Assembly: GCA_947457745.1 (NCBI GenBank)
Contig: CANGWT010000033.1
Span: 1 to 13,916 of the forward strand
DNA: 13,916 bases
Source: Burkholderiaceae bacterium
Lineage (GTDB): Bacteria > Pseudomonadota > Gammaproteobacteria > Burkholderiales > Burkholderiaceae
Reading direction: 5' to 3'
The translations under genes were made by a program, and so were the position numbers. A model generated the notes under the pieces. That model searched no databases, was not told the origin of the DNA, and was given only the letters and a program-made list of their open reading frames with translations. Of this stretch, positions 6,862 to 13,916 are shown piece after piece (the stretch's first letter is position 1; every line of letters starts with the position of its first letter).

Positions 6862-7733
6862 TGGCTTCGCTTCACCAGCATTCGCTTACTCAAAATGACG
6901 GTAGAGACAACTAAAAAAGCAAAGACCATATTGATTAAAGTGATGCGGTCATCCAAGAAAAAACTCGAGGCCAGTAGTGTACAAAAAGGCTGGATTAATT
7001 GAACTTGACTGACCCTTGCAATTCCACCGATAGCAAGACCCTCGTACCAAAAGAAAAAGCCTAAATACATCGGAAATAGGCTCAGATACACAAAGCTAGT
7101 CCAAGCAATAACATCGGCATTCCAATACGCTGAAGAAAATGTGATGTAAGTGGCCACGATATTGATAGGCAATGAAATCACTAGCGCCCAAGAAATTACC
7201 ATACGTGGGTTCATCTTTCGAGATAGTTCACCACCCTCCACATATCCAATGCAAGCGCAAATGCCACCCAGTACCAGTAGGATATCTATATAAGTAAAAC
7301 TTCCAGAACTTTTAAGTAGGGCATACATCATTACCAGTGCAGCACCCAAGATTGAAACAAGCCAAAAACCGATAGAGGGGCGCTCCTTGAAGCGGATGAC
7401 CCCGATCACTGTGGTAGCTAGCGGCATCATCCCTAAAATAACGGCACCATGAGAGGACGAGCCCTCCTTCATAGCTAGTGTAGTAAAAATTGGAAAGCCA
7501 AAAACTACACCCAGCGCAATCACAGCAAACTTCGCTAAGTCAGTTTTACTAGGGAGTGGTGCTTGCTTATACAAAAGATAAGTTAAAGCAACTAAGCCGG
7601 CCAAGAAAGCTCTACCAAATGCAATAAAGTAAGGATTGAAGCTTTGAAGGGTAATTTTGCTTACCGGCAAAGTTAGGCTAAAAACGAGAATGCCAATAAA
7701 GCCAATAAGCATTCCCTTGGTTTCTCTGTTCAT
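6858..7733 (-). CDS. EamA/DMT-superfamily membrane transporter
   Basis: The 291-aa protein is highly hydrophobic, with about ten membrane segments arranged as two five-helix EamA repeats (roughly residues 8-137 and 148-285), the usual layout of drug/metabolite exporters of the RhaT/YdcZ/RarD type. It starts with MNRETKGMLIGFIGILVFS and has a charged KRMLVKRSH tail. The substrate cannot be read from sequence; many relatives export amino acids or related metabolites. It lies 114 bases downstream of pxpA on the same strand with no terminator visible between, so it may be read through from the oxoprolinase operon. A weak AGAG precedes the ATG. Confidence 0.85.
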   Translation of the reverse strand: MNRETKGMLIGFIGILVFSLTLPVSKITLQSFNPYFIAFGRAFLAGLVALTYLLYKQAPLPSKTDLAKFAVIALGVVFGFPIFTTLAMKEGSSSHGAVILGMMPLATTVIGVIRFKERPSIGFWLVSILGAALVMMYALLKSSGSFTYIDILLVLGGICACIGYVEGGELSRKMNPRMVISWALVISLPINIVATYITFSSAYWNADVIAWTSFVYLSLFPMYLGFFFWYEGLAIGGIARVSQVQLIQPFCTLLASSFFLDDRITLINMVFAFLVVSTVILSKRMLVKRSH

Positions 7734-7847
7734 ATTTACTCTAAGGGTTAAAAATAACTATCAAGGCTTTATACATCTCTTTTCGCTATTTTTTAGTATC
7801 GATATTGCTAGTAATTCTTTAGCTACATATCCCATAATTTGATGCAA

Positions 7848-8576
7848 TTAGAGCAAGGGTTTAATTTTTTTCACAAAATCAAGGGCTGATGGACTATCCC
7901 CATGGATGCAAAGCGTATCCGCCTGAACTTTAACAATGCTGCCATCAACTGTAAGCACCTCACCATCGCGTGCCATTCTCAATGCCTGATCAGCTGCCTC
8001 GTCCTCACTCTTAATTAAGGCATTTTTCTGAGTGCGGGGGACTAGATAGCCCTCAGAGGTATATCGACGATCAGCAAATACTTCCTGCCATAGTGGGACT
8101 CCAAGCTCCTTCGTCGCCTCTACAAAACAACTGGAGGCTAGTCCATACAAAATGACATCCCTACCCAAATCTTTTACAGCTTGAGCAATAGCACGAGCTA
8201 GATTCAGATCTTTTGCTGCCTGGTTATAAAAAGCGCCATGGGGTTTTACATGATGAAGTGTCCCTCCCCGAGCGTGAACGAACGCTTGTAGAGCACCGGC
8301 CTGATACATGACAAAATTATAGGCATCGTTAGGAGTGATAGCCATTTCTCGCCTACCAAACCCAGCCAGATCAGGAAGACTAGGATGCGCACCAATCATG
8401 ACATTTTTTTGGATCGCCGCCCCAACTAAATTTTTCATTCGCTCAGGGTCGCCCGCATGCCATCCACAGGCAATATTTGTCGAGTCTATGTAATCTAGGA
8501 GCGCAAAATCATTGCCCATCTCCCAGACTCCAAAACCCTCTCCCATATCACTATTAAGATCAATTTTTCGCTTCAT
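7848..8576 (-). CDS. pxpA: 5-oxoprolinase (ATP-hydrolysing) subunit A, LamB/YcsF family
   Basis: PxpA acts with PxpB and PxpC to open 5-oxoproline to glutamate at the cost of ATP, in the cytoplasm. The 242-aa length matches the family (about 244-250). Hallmarks seen are DLNSDMGEGFG at 6-16, NIACGWHAGDP with His40, GAHPSLPDLAGFGRREM from Gly62, the VKPHGAFYN motif and EVFADRRYTSEGYLVPR. The ATG overlaps the pxpBC stop as ATGA (8573-8576), so translation is coupled and the start is secure. This is the last certain gene of the operon. Confidence 0.93.
   Translation of the reverse strand: MKRKIDLNSDMGEGFGVWEMGNDFALLDYIDSTNIACGWHAGDPERMKNLVGAAIQKNVMIGAHPSLPDLAGFGRREMAITPNDAYNFVMYQAGALQAFVHARGGTLHHVKPHGAFYNQAAKDLNLARAIAQAVKDLGRDVILYGLASSCFVEATKELGVPLWQEVFADRRYTSEGYLVPRTQKNALIKSEDEAADQALRMARDGEVLTVDGSIVKVQADTLCIHGDSPSALDFVKKIKPLL
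8573..8576 (-). other. ATGA stop/start overlap coupling pxpBC to pxpA
   Basis: The pxpBC stop TGA and the pxpA start ATG share bases, which favours termination-reinitiation and a fixed ratio of the oxoprolinase subunits. A matching GTGA overlap joins dctQ and dctM at 11643-11646. Confidence 0.85.
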
Positions 8577-10330
8577 GATTTAGCCTCAAGCACAGCCTTT
8601 ACATTATTCACAGTCATTTTCTGCTCACCAAAAAATAAAGCATTTATCTGATCAGCCTCTTCTAGTGTAATTGGCACAAATTGAATTTTGTCACCGGGTC
8701 TTAATTGGGCCAATTTTGATCGCTCAGACTCGATTGTTTCAATTAAACGTGGATAGCCTCCAGTGGTCGCATGTTCGGCCATCATCAGGATGGGCTGCCC
8801 TGAGGGTGGCAACTGAACCGTACCAAACCAAATCCCCTGTGAGGCAATACCAGCAATCGGACTCGAGATGCTCAAGTTGCCGTCTAATCGCATACCCATT
8901 CGATTGCTTTGTGAGGATACCGTCCAAATAGACTTCCATAAAGAGGCTTGTTCTTTAGTGGTGAGTAAATTCAAATGCATACTTGGGATTGCTTTAATAA
9001 GTTGAATATCCTGCCCCGACAATGATGGGGGGGCTACAGACCATTTTGGGCATATACGATGTTCTTGTTTAAGCTTTTTTAACAAAGGGGCTTCTCGCAA
9101 TAGCTTAGGCAAATATAAAACATCGCCTTTTTGCACTTGCTTATCTCCAATGCCTGCACTTAGATGAGAGCCGCGACCACCCAAAATAAATTCACTTTCT
9201 ATTCCACCGCTGAACGCTAAGAAAATTCGATACCCCTGGGTTATTGCGCCAAAGCTCAAAGTTTGACCTTGGCGAATATAGACTGGACGATTCCCCGAGA
9301 CTATTTGGCCATCAATCTGGACAACACAAGAGGACCCAACCCATGCAACCCAGGTAGCTATATGAAATAATAGTTTTGGCCCCGTACCTGTAATTTCAAG
9401 TCCTGCGGCATCCTCTGAATTACCAATCAAATTGTTTGCCAGGCGAGCACCCTCTTTGTCCATAGCTCCCCCAGCACTTAGAGCGAGATGGGCTAAACCA
9501 TAACGAGGCAAGCCTTGTATCGTGGTCAGTAGACCCGAGGAAATCACTTCAACAGCACCCTTTTGTGTGTCATATTTTTTTATATGCTGACTCGTATTTA
9601 AGGACTCTTCAGCTTGAATTTTTTTAAACTGATCTATATCAATCTCTATAAACTGCACCCGATCGCCAGCATTTAATAAACTGGGACGCTCCTTGAGAGG
9701 ATCGAACAAAAGATCAGGACTTCTACCGATGATGTTCCAGCCGCCGGGTGTAGTCTTTGGATAAATAGCGGTTTGCAACTCTGCTATCGCCACCGAACCC
9801 GGGGGAACAGCTGTACGAGGCTTCTCTAAGCGCGGTAGCTTCAAACTAGGATCCAAGCCGCTGCAATAGGCAAAGCCAGGCATAAAGCCCAGAATATCGA
9901 CGATGATCTCTGAGTTTTTATGTCTATTAATAAACTCTCGAACTGTAAGTTTACATTTCTCAGCACTCGCTAATAAGTCAGGGGCTAGTTCTGGGTCATA
10001 GCAAACCCGAATTCGATGAACTGAATCTTGCGCAGTATTCTGTTTTTTATTACTGAGAATATTTGCCAGTAGATCATTAATTTCAGCGCGAGCTATTGCA
10101 CGATTTAATGCATATTCAAAATCTTGGAAGTGAAGAACTACCAAGAGGGTATCTATTCCAGGAATGGCATCTAACAACCAGGATGGAGATCGAGCAAATA
10201 AGGCCTGGCACAACTGATGAATCTTAGTTAGAGCGTCAAGCTGTCCCTGAAAGTCTATTAAGAGGGCCGCATCGCCTAAATCAAGAATTTCAACCTTAGG
10301 GACAGCTCTGCTTGATTTTTTTAAAACCAT
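8573..10330 (-). CDS. pxpBC: Fused 5-oxoprolinase subunits B and C (PxpB-PxpC)
   Basis: A single 585-aa chain joins two proteins that are separate in E. coli and B. subtilis (PxpB about 218 aa, KipI family; PxpC about 310 aa, KipA family). The PxpB part spans about 13-232, with GFMPGFAYCSGLD at 148-160, RTAVPPGSVAIA at 172-183 and TPGGWNIIGRSP at 194-205. A linker rich in Lys/Gln/Ser lies at about 233-258. The PxpC part, about 260-575, begins VISSGLLTTIQGLPRYG and includes SAGGAMDKEGARLANNLIGN, LGGRGSHLSAGIGD, SNRMGMRLDG and ATTGGYPRL. Both domains look intact. The same domain pair forms the carboxyltransferase-like part of urea amidolyase, but no biotin domain or amidase is present and pxpA follows, so 5-oxoprolinase is the better call. 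It lies 5 bases after dctM, with AAAGG just before the ATG. Confidence 0.92.
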   Translation of the reverse strand: MVLKKSSRAVPKVEILDLGDAALLIDFQGQLDALTKIHQLCQALFARSPSWLLDAIPGIDTLLVVLHFQDFEYALNRAIARAEINDLLANILSNKKQNTAQDSVHRIRVCYDPELAPDLLASAEKCKLTVREFINRHKNSEIIVDILGFMPGFAYCSGLDPSLKLPRLEKPRTAVPPGSVAIAELQTAIYPKTTPGGWNIIGRSPDLLFDPLKERPSLLNAGDRVQFIEIDIDQFKKIQAEESLNTSQHIKKYDTQKGAVEVISSGLLTTIQGLPRYGLAHLALSAGGAMDKEGARLANNLIGNSEDAAGLEITGTGPKLLFHIATWVAWVGSSCVVQIDGQIVSGNRPVYIRQGQTLSFGAITQGYRIFLAFSGGIESEFILGGRGSHLSAGIGDKQVQKGDVLYLPKLLREAPLLKKLKQEHRICPKWSVAPPSLSGQDIQLIKAIPSMHLNLLTTKEQASLWKSIWTVSSQSNRMGMRLDGNLSISSPIAGIASQGIWFGTVQLPPSGQPILMMAEHATTGGYPRLIETIESERSKLAQLRPGDKIQFVPITLEEADQINALFFGEQKMTVNNVKAVLEAKS

Positions 10331-10335
10331 TGCCT

Positions 10336-11646
10336 TTACTTAATTTCTTTTTGCAAAAACTGATCCGGTAACCACGTAACTAGTTCGGGCCAAATAGTAA
10401 TTAAGGCTACGGCTAAAACCATCATGGAAAAAAATGGTAATGAGACTTTTGCAATGTAATTGCTATCTTTTCCAGTCATACTTTGTAGTACGAATAAATT
10501 AAAGCCCACTGGAGGTGTGACCTCAGCAATCTCGACCAACAGGACGATGAAGATACCAAACCAAACCAAGTCAAAGCCTGCTGCTTGAACCATGGGCAAT
10601 ACTGTGACGGTAGTTAAGGCAATCATAGATATACCGTCTAAGGCGGTTCCCAACAAAATATAAATGATAGTGAGCACAAGAATGAGAGTCCAAGGTGAAA
10701 GATGCATGCTTTGCACCCATTCAGCTAAGCCTCTAGGTATCCCCGTATAACTCATCACGATAGATAAAAATGAGGTCGCACCCAAAACAAACATAATCAT
10801 GGCGGTGAGTCGGGTTGCCGAAAGCAGGCTTTCCCAAAAATTGCTCCAAGACAAGTTACGTCCTGCAGCTGCCAAGATCAAAGAGCCTACAACTCCATAG
10901 GCAGCAGCCTCAGTAGCGGTTGAGTACCCAGTAAGCATGACCCAGGCAATAAAAATAATCAATGCTGTACAGGGTAATAATTGCCCAATAGAGTACAAAC
11001 GTTGTTGTAAGGAGTATTTCTCTGCTGGAGGTGTTTTATCTGGATTTAGCAAGGCCCACACAATAATGTATCCAGAAAATAGCAACATCAATATGGCAGC
11101 AGGAATGAATCCTGCTAAAAAAATGCGAATGATTGATTGGTCAGCAGCAACTGCATACACCACCATCGTGATTGATGGTGGAATTAAAATACCTAGTGTG
11201 CCAGCACAAGACAATGAGCCAAGTGTAATTTTTTCATCATAGCCACGCTTGGTCAGTTCTGGTAATGCGGATTTGGCAATGGTTGCACAGGTTGCTGCAG
11301 AAGAACCGGATACAGAGCCGAAAATTCCACACCCTAAAATATTGACATGCATCAATCTACCAGGCAACCAATTTAACCAGGGCGAAAGACCTGTAAACAT
11401 TTGCTCCGATAGTTTTGTTCTAAATAGGATCTCACCCATCCAAACAAATAGGGGTAAAGAAGCCAGAGTATAAGATGAACTTGAGTTCCACCAAACGTTG
11501 GCCAAATTCATCATCGTATCTTTATCGGAGAAGAATGCCAGCCCAAACCAAGCGGTTATTGCGACCCCTGCTGGAATCCATATGCCCATCAACAGTAGAA
11601 AAGCCATCAAGGCCAGCAAGATCAGGGCAATGAGAGTAATGCTCAC
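10336..11646 (-). CDS. dctM: TRAP transporter large permease subunit (DctM family)
   Basis: This 436-aa inner-membrane protein, with about twelve predicted membrane segments, is the ion-coupled permease of a TRAP transporter. Family motifs: GCGIFGSVSGSSAATCATI at 106-123, GILIPPSITMVVYAV at 152-166, LLGTALDGISMIALTTVTVLP around 331-351 and EVTPPVGFNLFV at 375-386. It starts at a GTG, which overlaps the dctQ stop as GTGA (11643-11646), preceded by a good ribosome binding site GGGGAGA. Substrate specificity is set mainly by the binding protein and cannot be read here. The gene runs straight into the oxoprolinase genes with a 5-base gap. Confidence 0.95.
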   Translation of the reverse strand: MSITLIALILLALMAFLLLMGIWIPAGVAITAWFGLAFFSDKDTMMNLANVWWNSSSSYTLASLPLFVWMGEILFRTKLSEQMFTGLSPWLNWLPGRLMHVNILGCGIFGSVSGSSAATCATIAKSALPELTKRGYDEKITLGSLSCAGTLGILIPPSITMVVYAVAADQSIIRIFLAGFIPAAILMLLFSGYIIVWALLNPDKTPPAEKYSLQQRLYSIGQLLPCTALIIFIAWVMLTGYSTATEAAAYGVVGSLILAAAGRNLSWSNFWESLLSATRLTAMIMFVLGATSFLSIVMSYTGIPRGLAEWVQSMHLSPWTLILVLTIIYILLGTALDGISMIALTTVTVLPMVQAAGFDLVWFGIFIVLLVEIAEVTPPVGFNLFVLQSMTGKDSNYIAKVSLPFFSMMVLAVALITIWPELVTWLPDQFLQKEIK

Positions 11647-12197
11647 AAGGTCTCCCCAAAATCACCAGCATTCAAACGATCCTCAGCCATCTGTTGATAG
11701 CGCGGCTTATTACCTCTAAGAACTCTTGCCAACTCATCAACTACTGCTAAGAAAAAGATTAAGCAGCCGATAGGCACAAAGATTTGTGGCACCCACAATG
11801 GGACAATAATTTGCCCTTGTGAAACATCATTAAAGTCCCAACTTTGATAAACAAATAAAGAGAAGGCAGCCAAGGAAAATAAGCAAAAGCCTGACATCAC
11901 AGCTAGGCCAATAATTTCAAGACGTCTCCTCCATTGTGGGTTCAGGGTGCCTAAAAAAATCTCAACTCGCACGATGCCACCGTGCTGAAACGTTTGCCCC
12001 AATATGAGGAACGCTGAGGCAGCGCAAAGCCAAGCAATTAAATCATCAGCGCCACGTAAATTTACCCCGAACTCACGGGATAAGGACATGGAAACCATCA
12101 AAATACAAATGCCAAGAATACACAAGGCCGCCAGTGCGGCGGCCCCTTGAATCAAACCATCTAATAGACGGCCATAATAACTTCGCGATATGGACAT
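11643..12197 (-). CDS. dctQ: TRAP transporter small permease subunit (DctQ family)
   Basis: The 184-aa product has four hydrophobic segments (about 15-38, 50-70, 92-117 and 132-155), as in DctQ proteins, which pair with DctM in the inner membrane. The loop GGIVRVEIF at 73-81 corresponds to the common GHVRVD-type DctQ motif, and PLWVPQ at 133-138 to the family's short motif before the last helix. It starts 6 bases after dctP and overlaps dctM by 4 bases. Confidence 0.92.
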   Translation of the reverse strand: MSISRSYYGRLLDGLIQGAAALAALCILGICILMVSMSLSREFGVNLRGADDLIAWLCAASAFLILGQTFQHGGIVRVEIFLGTLNPQWRRRLEIIGLAVMSGFCLFSLAAFSLFVYQSWDFNDVSQGQIIVPLWVPQIFVPIGCLIFFLAVVDELARVLRGNKPRYQQMAEDRLNAGDFGETL

Positions 12198-12203
12198 GAA
12201 CTT

Positions 12204-13187
12204 TTATTTCTTAAATTCTTCGATGATTTTTTGACCTTCATCACCAGCAGAGCGAATCCATTCTGCAACCATGATTCGACCAACTCTATCCAAGTCATTT
12301 TTCAGTTGTGGTGATGGCTTCTGCACGATCATGCCATTCTTAGCCAAGGTTTCATTATAGATTTTGGTCTTTTCTTCAGAAACCCGAGTGCCGCGCTTTT
12401 CTGCTTCAGCACATGCCTTCAGTAATGCATTTTGTGTGGGCTTATCTAAAGCATCAAATGCTTTTTGATTCACCATCAAAATGTTCTTCGGGAGCCAAGC
12501 ATCAACCTCGTAGTAATACTTCAAACTTTCCCATGCTTTGATATCAACGCCTGTTGCCCCCGAGGTCATCATGGAATTAATCGTACCCGTTGCCATCGCT
12601 TGAGCTAAATCCGCCACCTGAACTGTCACTGGTTGTGCGCCTATCAATTCAGCAATCTTAGAAGTTGCTGGGTTATAGGCTCTCCACTTCAGACCCTTCA
12701 TATCAGCGCCTGAGTTAATAGGATTTTTTGAATATAAGCCCTGAGGCGGCCAAGGAACGGCGTATACAACCTTCAGACCCTGCTTTTGCAAAGAGGATTC
12801 AGTAGCGCTCTTAGATAGCTTCCAGAGTTTTGCGGATTCCTTATAGCTCGTTGCTAAAAAGGGAATTGAATCTACGCCGAAAATAGGGTTCTCATTGGCA
12901 AGAACGGAGATAAGGACCTCACCCATCTGGGCTTGGCCAGTTTGAACACCCCGCTTAATACCATTTGCAGGAAACAAGGAGCCATTAGGATGAACCACAA
13001 TCTTTAGTTTGCCATCTGTTGCCTTGTCAACATCTGCAGCTAATTGCTGCAAGTTCTCCGTGTGAAAGTTGCTGACTGGATAAGCACTTGCCAAGTCCCA
13101 TTTAGTTTGAGCATTGGCGCTCATAGCAAAAAAACTGAAAAATGCTAAAACCCAAAGCTTGGATTTTGCAAGTACACAATTGCTCAT
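12204..13187 (-). CDS. dctP: TRAP transporter periplasmic solute-binding protein (DctP family)
   Basis: The 327-aa protein starts with a typical Sec signal peptide: a positive region (AKSK), the hydrophobic core LWVLAFFSFFAMS and a probable cleavage after ANA (residue 26). The mature part has the DctP fold signatures AYPVSNFHTENLQQLA, VQTGQAQMGEVLISV, MKGLKWRAYNPATSKIAELIG and QVADLAQAMATGTI. Arg169 in LKWRAYNP sits where DctP proteins keep the arginine that binds a substrate carboxylate, so an organic acid is the expected ligand. The AGGAG ribosome binding site at 13194-13198 sets the start. It is the first gene of an operon whose other products open 5-oxoproline, making 5-oxoproline the likeliest ligand (inference). 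Confidence 0.94.
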   Translation of the reverse strand: MSNCVLAKSKLWVLAFFSFFAMSANAQTKWDLASAYPVSNFHTENLQQLAADVDKATDGKLKIVVHPNGSLFPANGIKRGVQTGQAQMGEVLISVLANENPIFGVDSIPFLATSYKESAKLWKLSKSATESSLQKQGLKVVYAVPWPPQGLYSKNPINSGADMKGLKWRAYNPATSKIAELIGAQPVTVQVADLAQAMATGTINSMMTSGATGVDIKAWESLKYYYEVDAWLPKNILMVNQKAFDALDKPTQNALLKACAEAEKRGTRVSEEKTKIYNETLAKNGMIVQKPSPQLKNDLDRVGRIMVAEWIRSAGDEGQKIIEEFKK

Positions 13188-13226
13188 GTTGATCTCCTGG
13201 CGAGTATTAATAAAGATTAAGGAAAA

Positions 13227-13255
13227 TTTATATTCACTTCTGTTAGTAATACTAA
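13227..13255 (-). promoter_or_regulatory. Candidate promoter with FadR-type operator for the dctPQM-pxp operon
   Basis: On the minus strand a -10-like TATAAA (plus-strand 13227-13232) lies 17 bases from a weak -35, TTAGTA (13250-13255). A perfect palindrome, TTAGTA-A-TACTAA (13243-13255), covers that -35. Its core TAGTAATACTA fits the TNGTNNNACNA operator pattern known for FadR-subfamily GntR regulators. It also overlaps the stop codon of the upstream HIT gene. No regulator gene is in the window; promoter and operator are inferred from pattern only. Confidence 0.45.
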
Positions 13256-13692
13256 TATAACTGAGAAATAAGTCCGCGAATGGTATTGGGAAGCTCTAAT
13301 GCAGCCATATGTCGATCGGCAAGAATTGCATGCGGGGTTTCCTGGGCCTTGGCAGACCAAATAGATCCTGGAAAGAAGGCATCATCCTGATACCTCGGAA
13401 TCACATGCCAATGTATGTGGGGAACCATATTGCCTAAGGCTGCAATATTGACCTTATCTGGACGCATCACGTGCCTTATCGCTTCTTCTACTACGAAAAC
13501 CAAAGACATGAGATGCTCACGCTCACCATGTGTCAGATCAGTCATTTCAGCAATATGGCGATTCCAGATCACACGGCAGAAGCCAGGCAGGGCAGGATCA
13601 TTCACCAGAATGATCCTGCAGTCATCTCCACGCCAAATCAATTGACCCTCTTCAGGTCTAAGCTCTTCTTTACAGAGTATGCAATCAGTCAT
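13252..13692 (-). CDS. HIT family hydrolase
   Basis: This 146-aa protein has the histidine-triad motif NMVPHIHWHVIPRY, with His92, His94 and His96; the last is the expected nucleophile that forms a nucleotidyl intermediate. HIT proteins hydrolyse small nucleotides such as diadenosine polyphosphates or AMP-lysine-type compounds; the exact substrate is unknown. The N-terminal Cys4-x2-Cys7 pair may bind zinc, as in some HIT proteins. Other conserved stretches are ILVNDPALPGFCRVIWNRHIAEM and the C-terminal RGLISQLY. The ATG at 13690-13692 has no evident Shine-Dalgarno, and the strong aceA-side hairpin ends about 19 bases upstream. dctP follows 64 bases downstream with its own probable promoter. 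Confidence 0.9.
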   Translation of the reverse strand: MTDCILCKEELRPEEGQLIWRGDDCRIILVNDPALPGFCRVIWNRHIAEMTDLTHGEREHLMSLVFVVEEAIRHVMRPDKVNIAALGNMVPHIHWHVIPRYQDDAFFPGSIWSAKAQETPHAILADRHMAALELPNTIRGLISQLY

Positions 13693-13711
13693 GAGAAGAA
13701 TGTAATCGAAA

Positions 13712-13752
13712 ACGGCATCTAAGTCACCCTTGTGGGGTAATTTAGATGCCGT
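13712..13752 (-). terminator. Long hairpin between aceA and the HIT gene, probable aceA terminator
   Basis: An 11-bp perfect stem, ACGGCATCTAA (13712-13722) with TTAGATGCCGT (13742-13752), encloses a 19-base loop that can itself pair ACCC with GGGT. On the minus strand the stem is followed by TTTTCG, a short T run, so it is best read as the terminator of isocitrate lyase, 53 bases after its stop. The plus-strand exit has no T run. The weak T tract allows partial read-through into the HIT gene. Confidence 0.65.
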
Positions 13753-13805
13753 GACAGTAAGGGCGGTTTCTTTTACTGTTCTATTACGAACTACCTAGGG
13801 ATTTC

Positions 13806-13916
13806 TTAGTGAAACTGCTCTTCTTCTGTAGAGCCAGTCAATGCAGTTACTGAAGACTTGCCACCTTGAATTACAGTAGTGACATCGTCGAAATAACCAG
13901 TACCCACTTCCTGCTG
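13806..13916 (-). CDS. aceA: Isocitrate lyase, C-terminal end (cut by window edge)
   Basis: The last 36 codons read QQEVGTGYFDDVTTVIQGG followed by KSSVTALTGSTEEEQFH and a TAA at 13806-13808. This is nearly identical to the C-terminus of E. coli AceA (QQEVGTGYFDKVTTIIQGG, then TSSVTALTGSTEESQF). Isocitrate lyase splits isocitrate to succinate and glyoxylate, the first step of the glyoxylate shunt used for growth on acetate and fatty acids, which would fit metabolism of stored PHB. The catalytic core is outside the window. Confidence 0.92.
   Translation of the reverse strand, partial: QQEVGTGYFDDVTTVIQGGKSSVTALTGSTEEEQFH

Noticed and set aside
8739..8939. Short minus-strand open frame within pxpBC
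   Set aside because: It is an out-of-frame shadow of the well-conserved PxpC domain, with no ribosome binding site and no recognisable product.
8573..10330. Urea amidolyase or biotin-dependent carboxylase
   Set aside because: The two domains resemble those in urea amidolyase, but there is no biotin carboxylase, biotin attachment domain or amidase, and pxpA follows directly, so 5-oxoprolinase fits better.
1..13916. Mobile elements, CRISPR arrays, toxin-antitoxin or phage-defence genes
   Set aside because: I looked for transposase or integrase motifs, spaced direct repeats, target-site duplications and compositional breaks, and found none; the genes are continuous and look native.

Overview
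The window looks like a stretch of ordinary, well-packed chromosome from a free-living betaproteobacterium of the Burkholderiaceae, most likely Polynucleobacter or a close relative. The case rests on moderate GC, short gaps, an intracellular PHB depolymerase that closely resembles Cupriavidus PhaZ1, a DUF1841 gene (a family typical of betaproteobacteria), and the order iscR / uvrB / aminotransferase / phaZ. I see no insertion sequences, phage genes, CRISPR arrays, tRNAs or rRNAs.

Layout. Positions 1-56 hold the first 18 codons of iscR (minus strand), preceded by a likely IscR type-1 autoregulatory site. uvrB (minus) runs to about 2316. The plus-strand block then follows: an aspartate/aromatic aminotransferase (2500-3699), the PHB depolymerase phaZ (3742-5040) with a clear terminator, a soluble RnfB-like ferredoxin (5095-5781), nth endonuclease III (5784-6443) and a DUF1841 protein that probably starts at a GTG inside the end of nth (6430-6861). 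From 6858 onward everything is on the minus strand. Read in the direction of transcription it is: the C-terminal end of isocitrate lyase aceA (13806-13916), a strong hairpin, a HIT-family hydrolase (13252-13692), then a tightly coupled operon of dctP, dctQ, dctM, a fused pxpB-pxpC and pxpA (13187 down to 7848), and finally an EamA/DMT-family exporter (7733-6858) whose stop overlaps the stop of the DUF1841 gene at a CTAG.

How the genes work together. The most informative unit is the operon at 7848-13187. A three-part TRAP transporter (periplasmic binding protein plus small and large permease) is translationally coupled to the ATP-dependent 5-oxoprolinase PxpABC. The simple reading is uptake of 5-oxoproline (pyroglutamate), or a closely related compound, followed by opening to glutamate. 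A perfect 13-bp palindrome matching the FadR/GntR operator pattern overlaps the likely -35 box of this operon. The remaining genes serve DNA repair (uvrB, nth), Fe-S regulation and electron transfer (iscR, rnfB-like), carbon storage (phaZ), amino-acid transamination and the glyoxylate shunt (aceA). No wholly new system is evident; the most interesting points are the TRAP-oxoprolinase pairing, its candidate operator and the orphan rnfB-nth pair.
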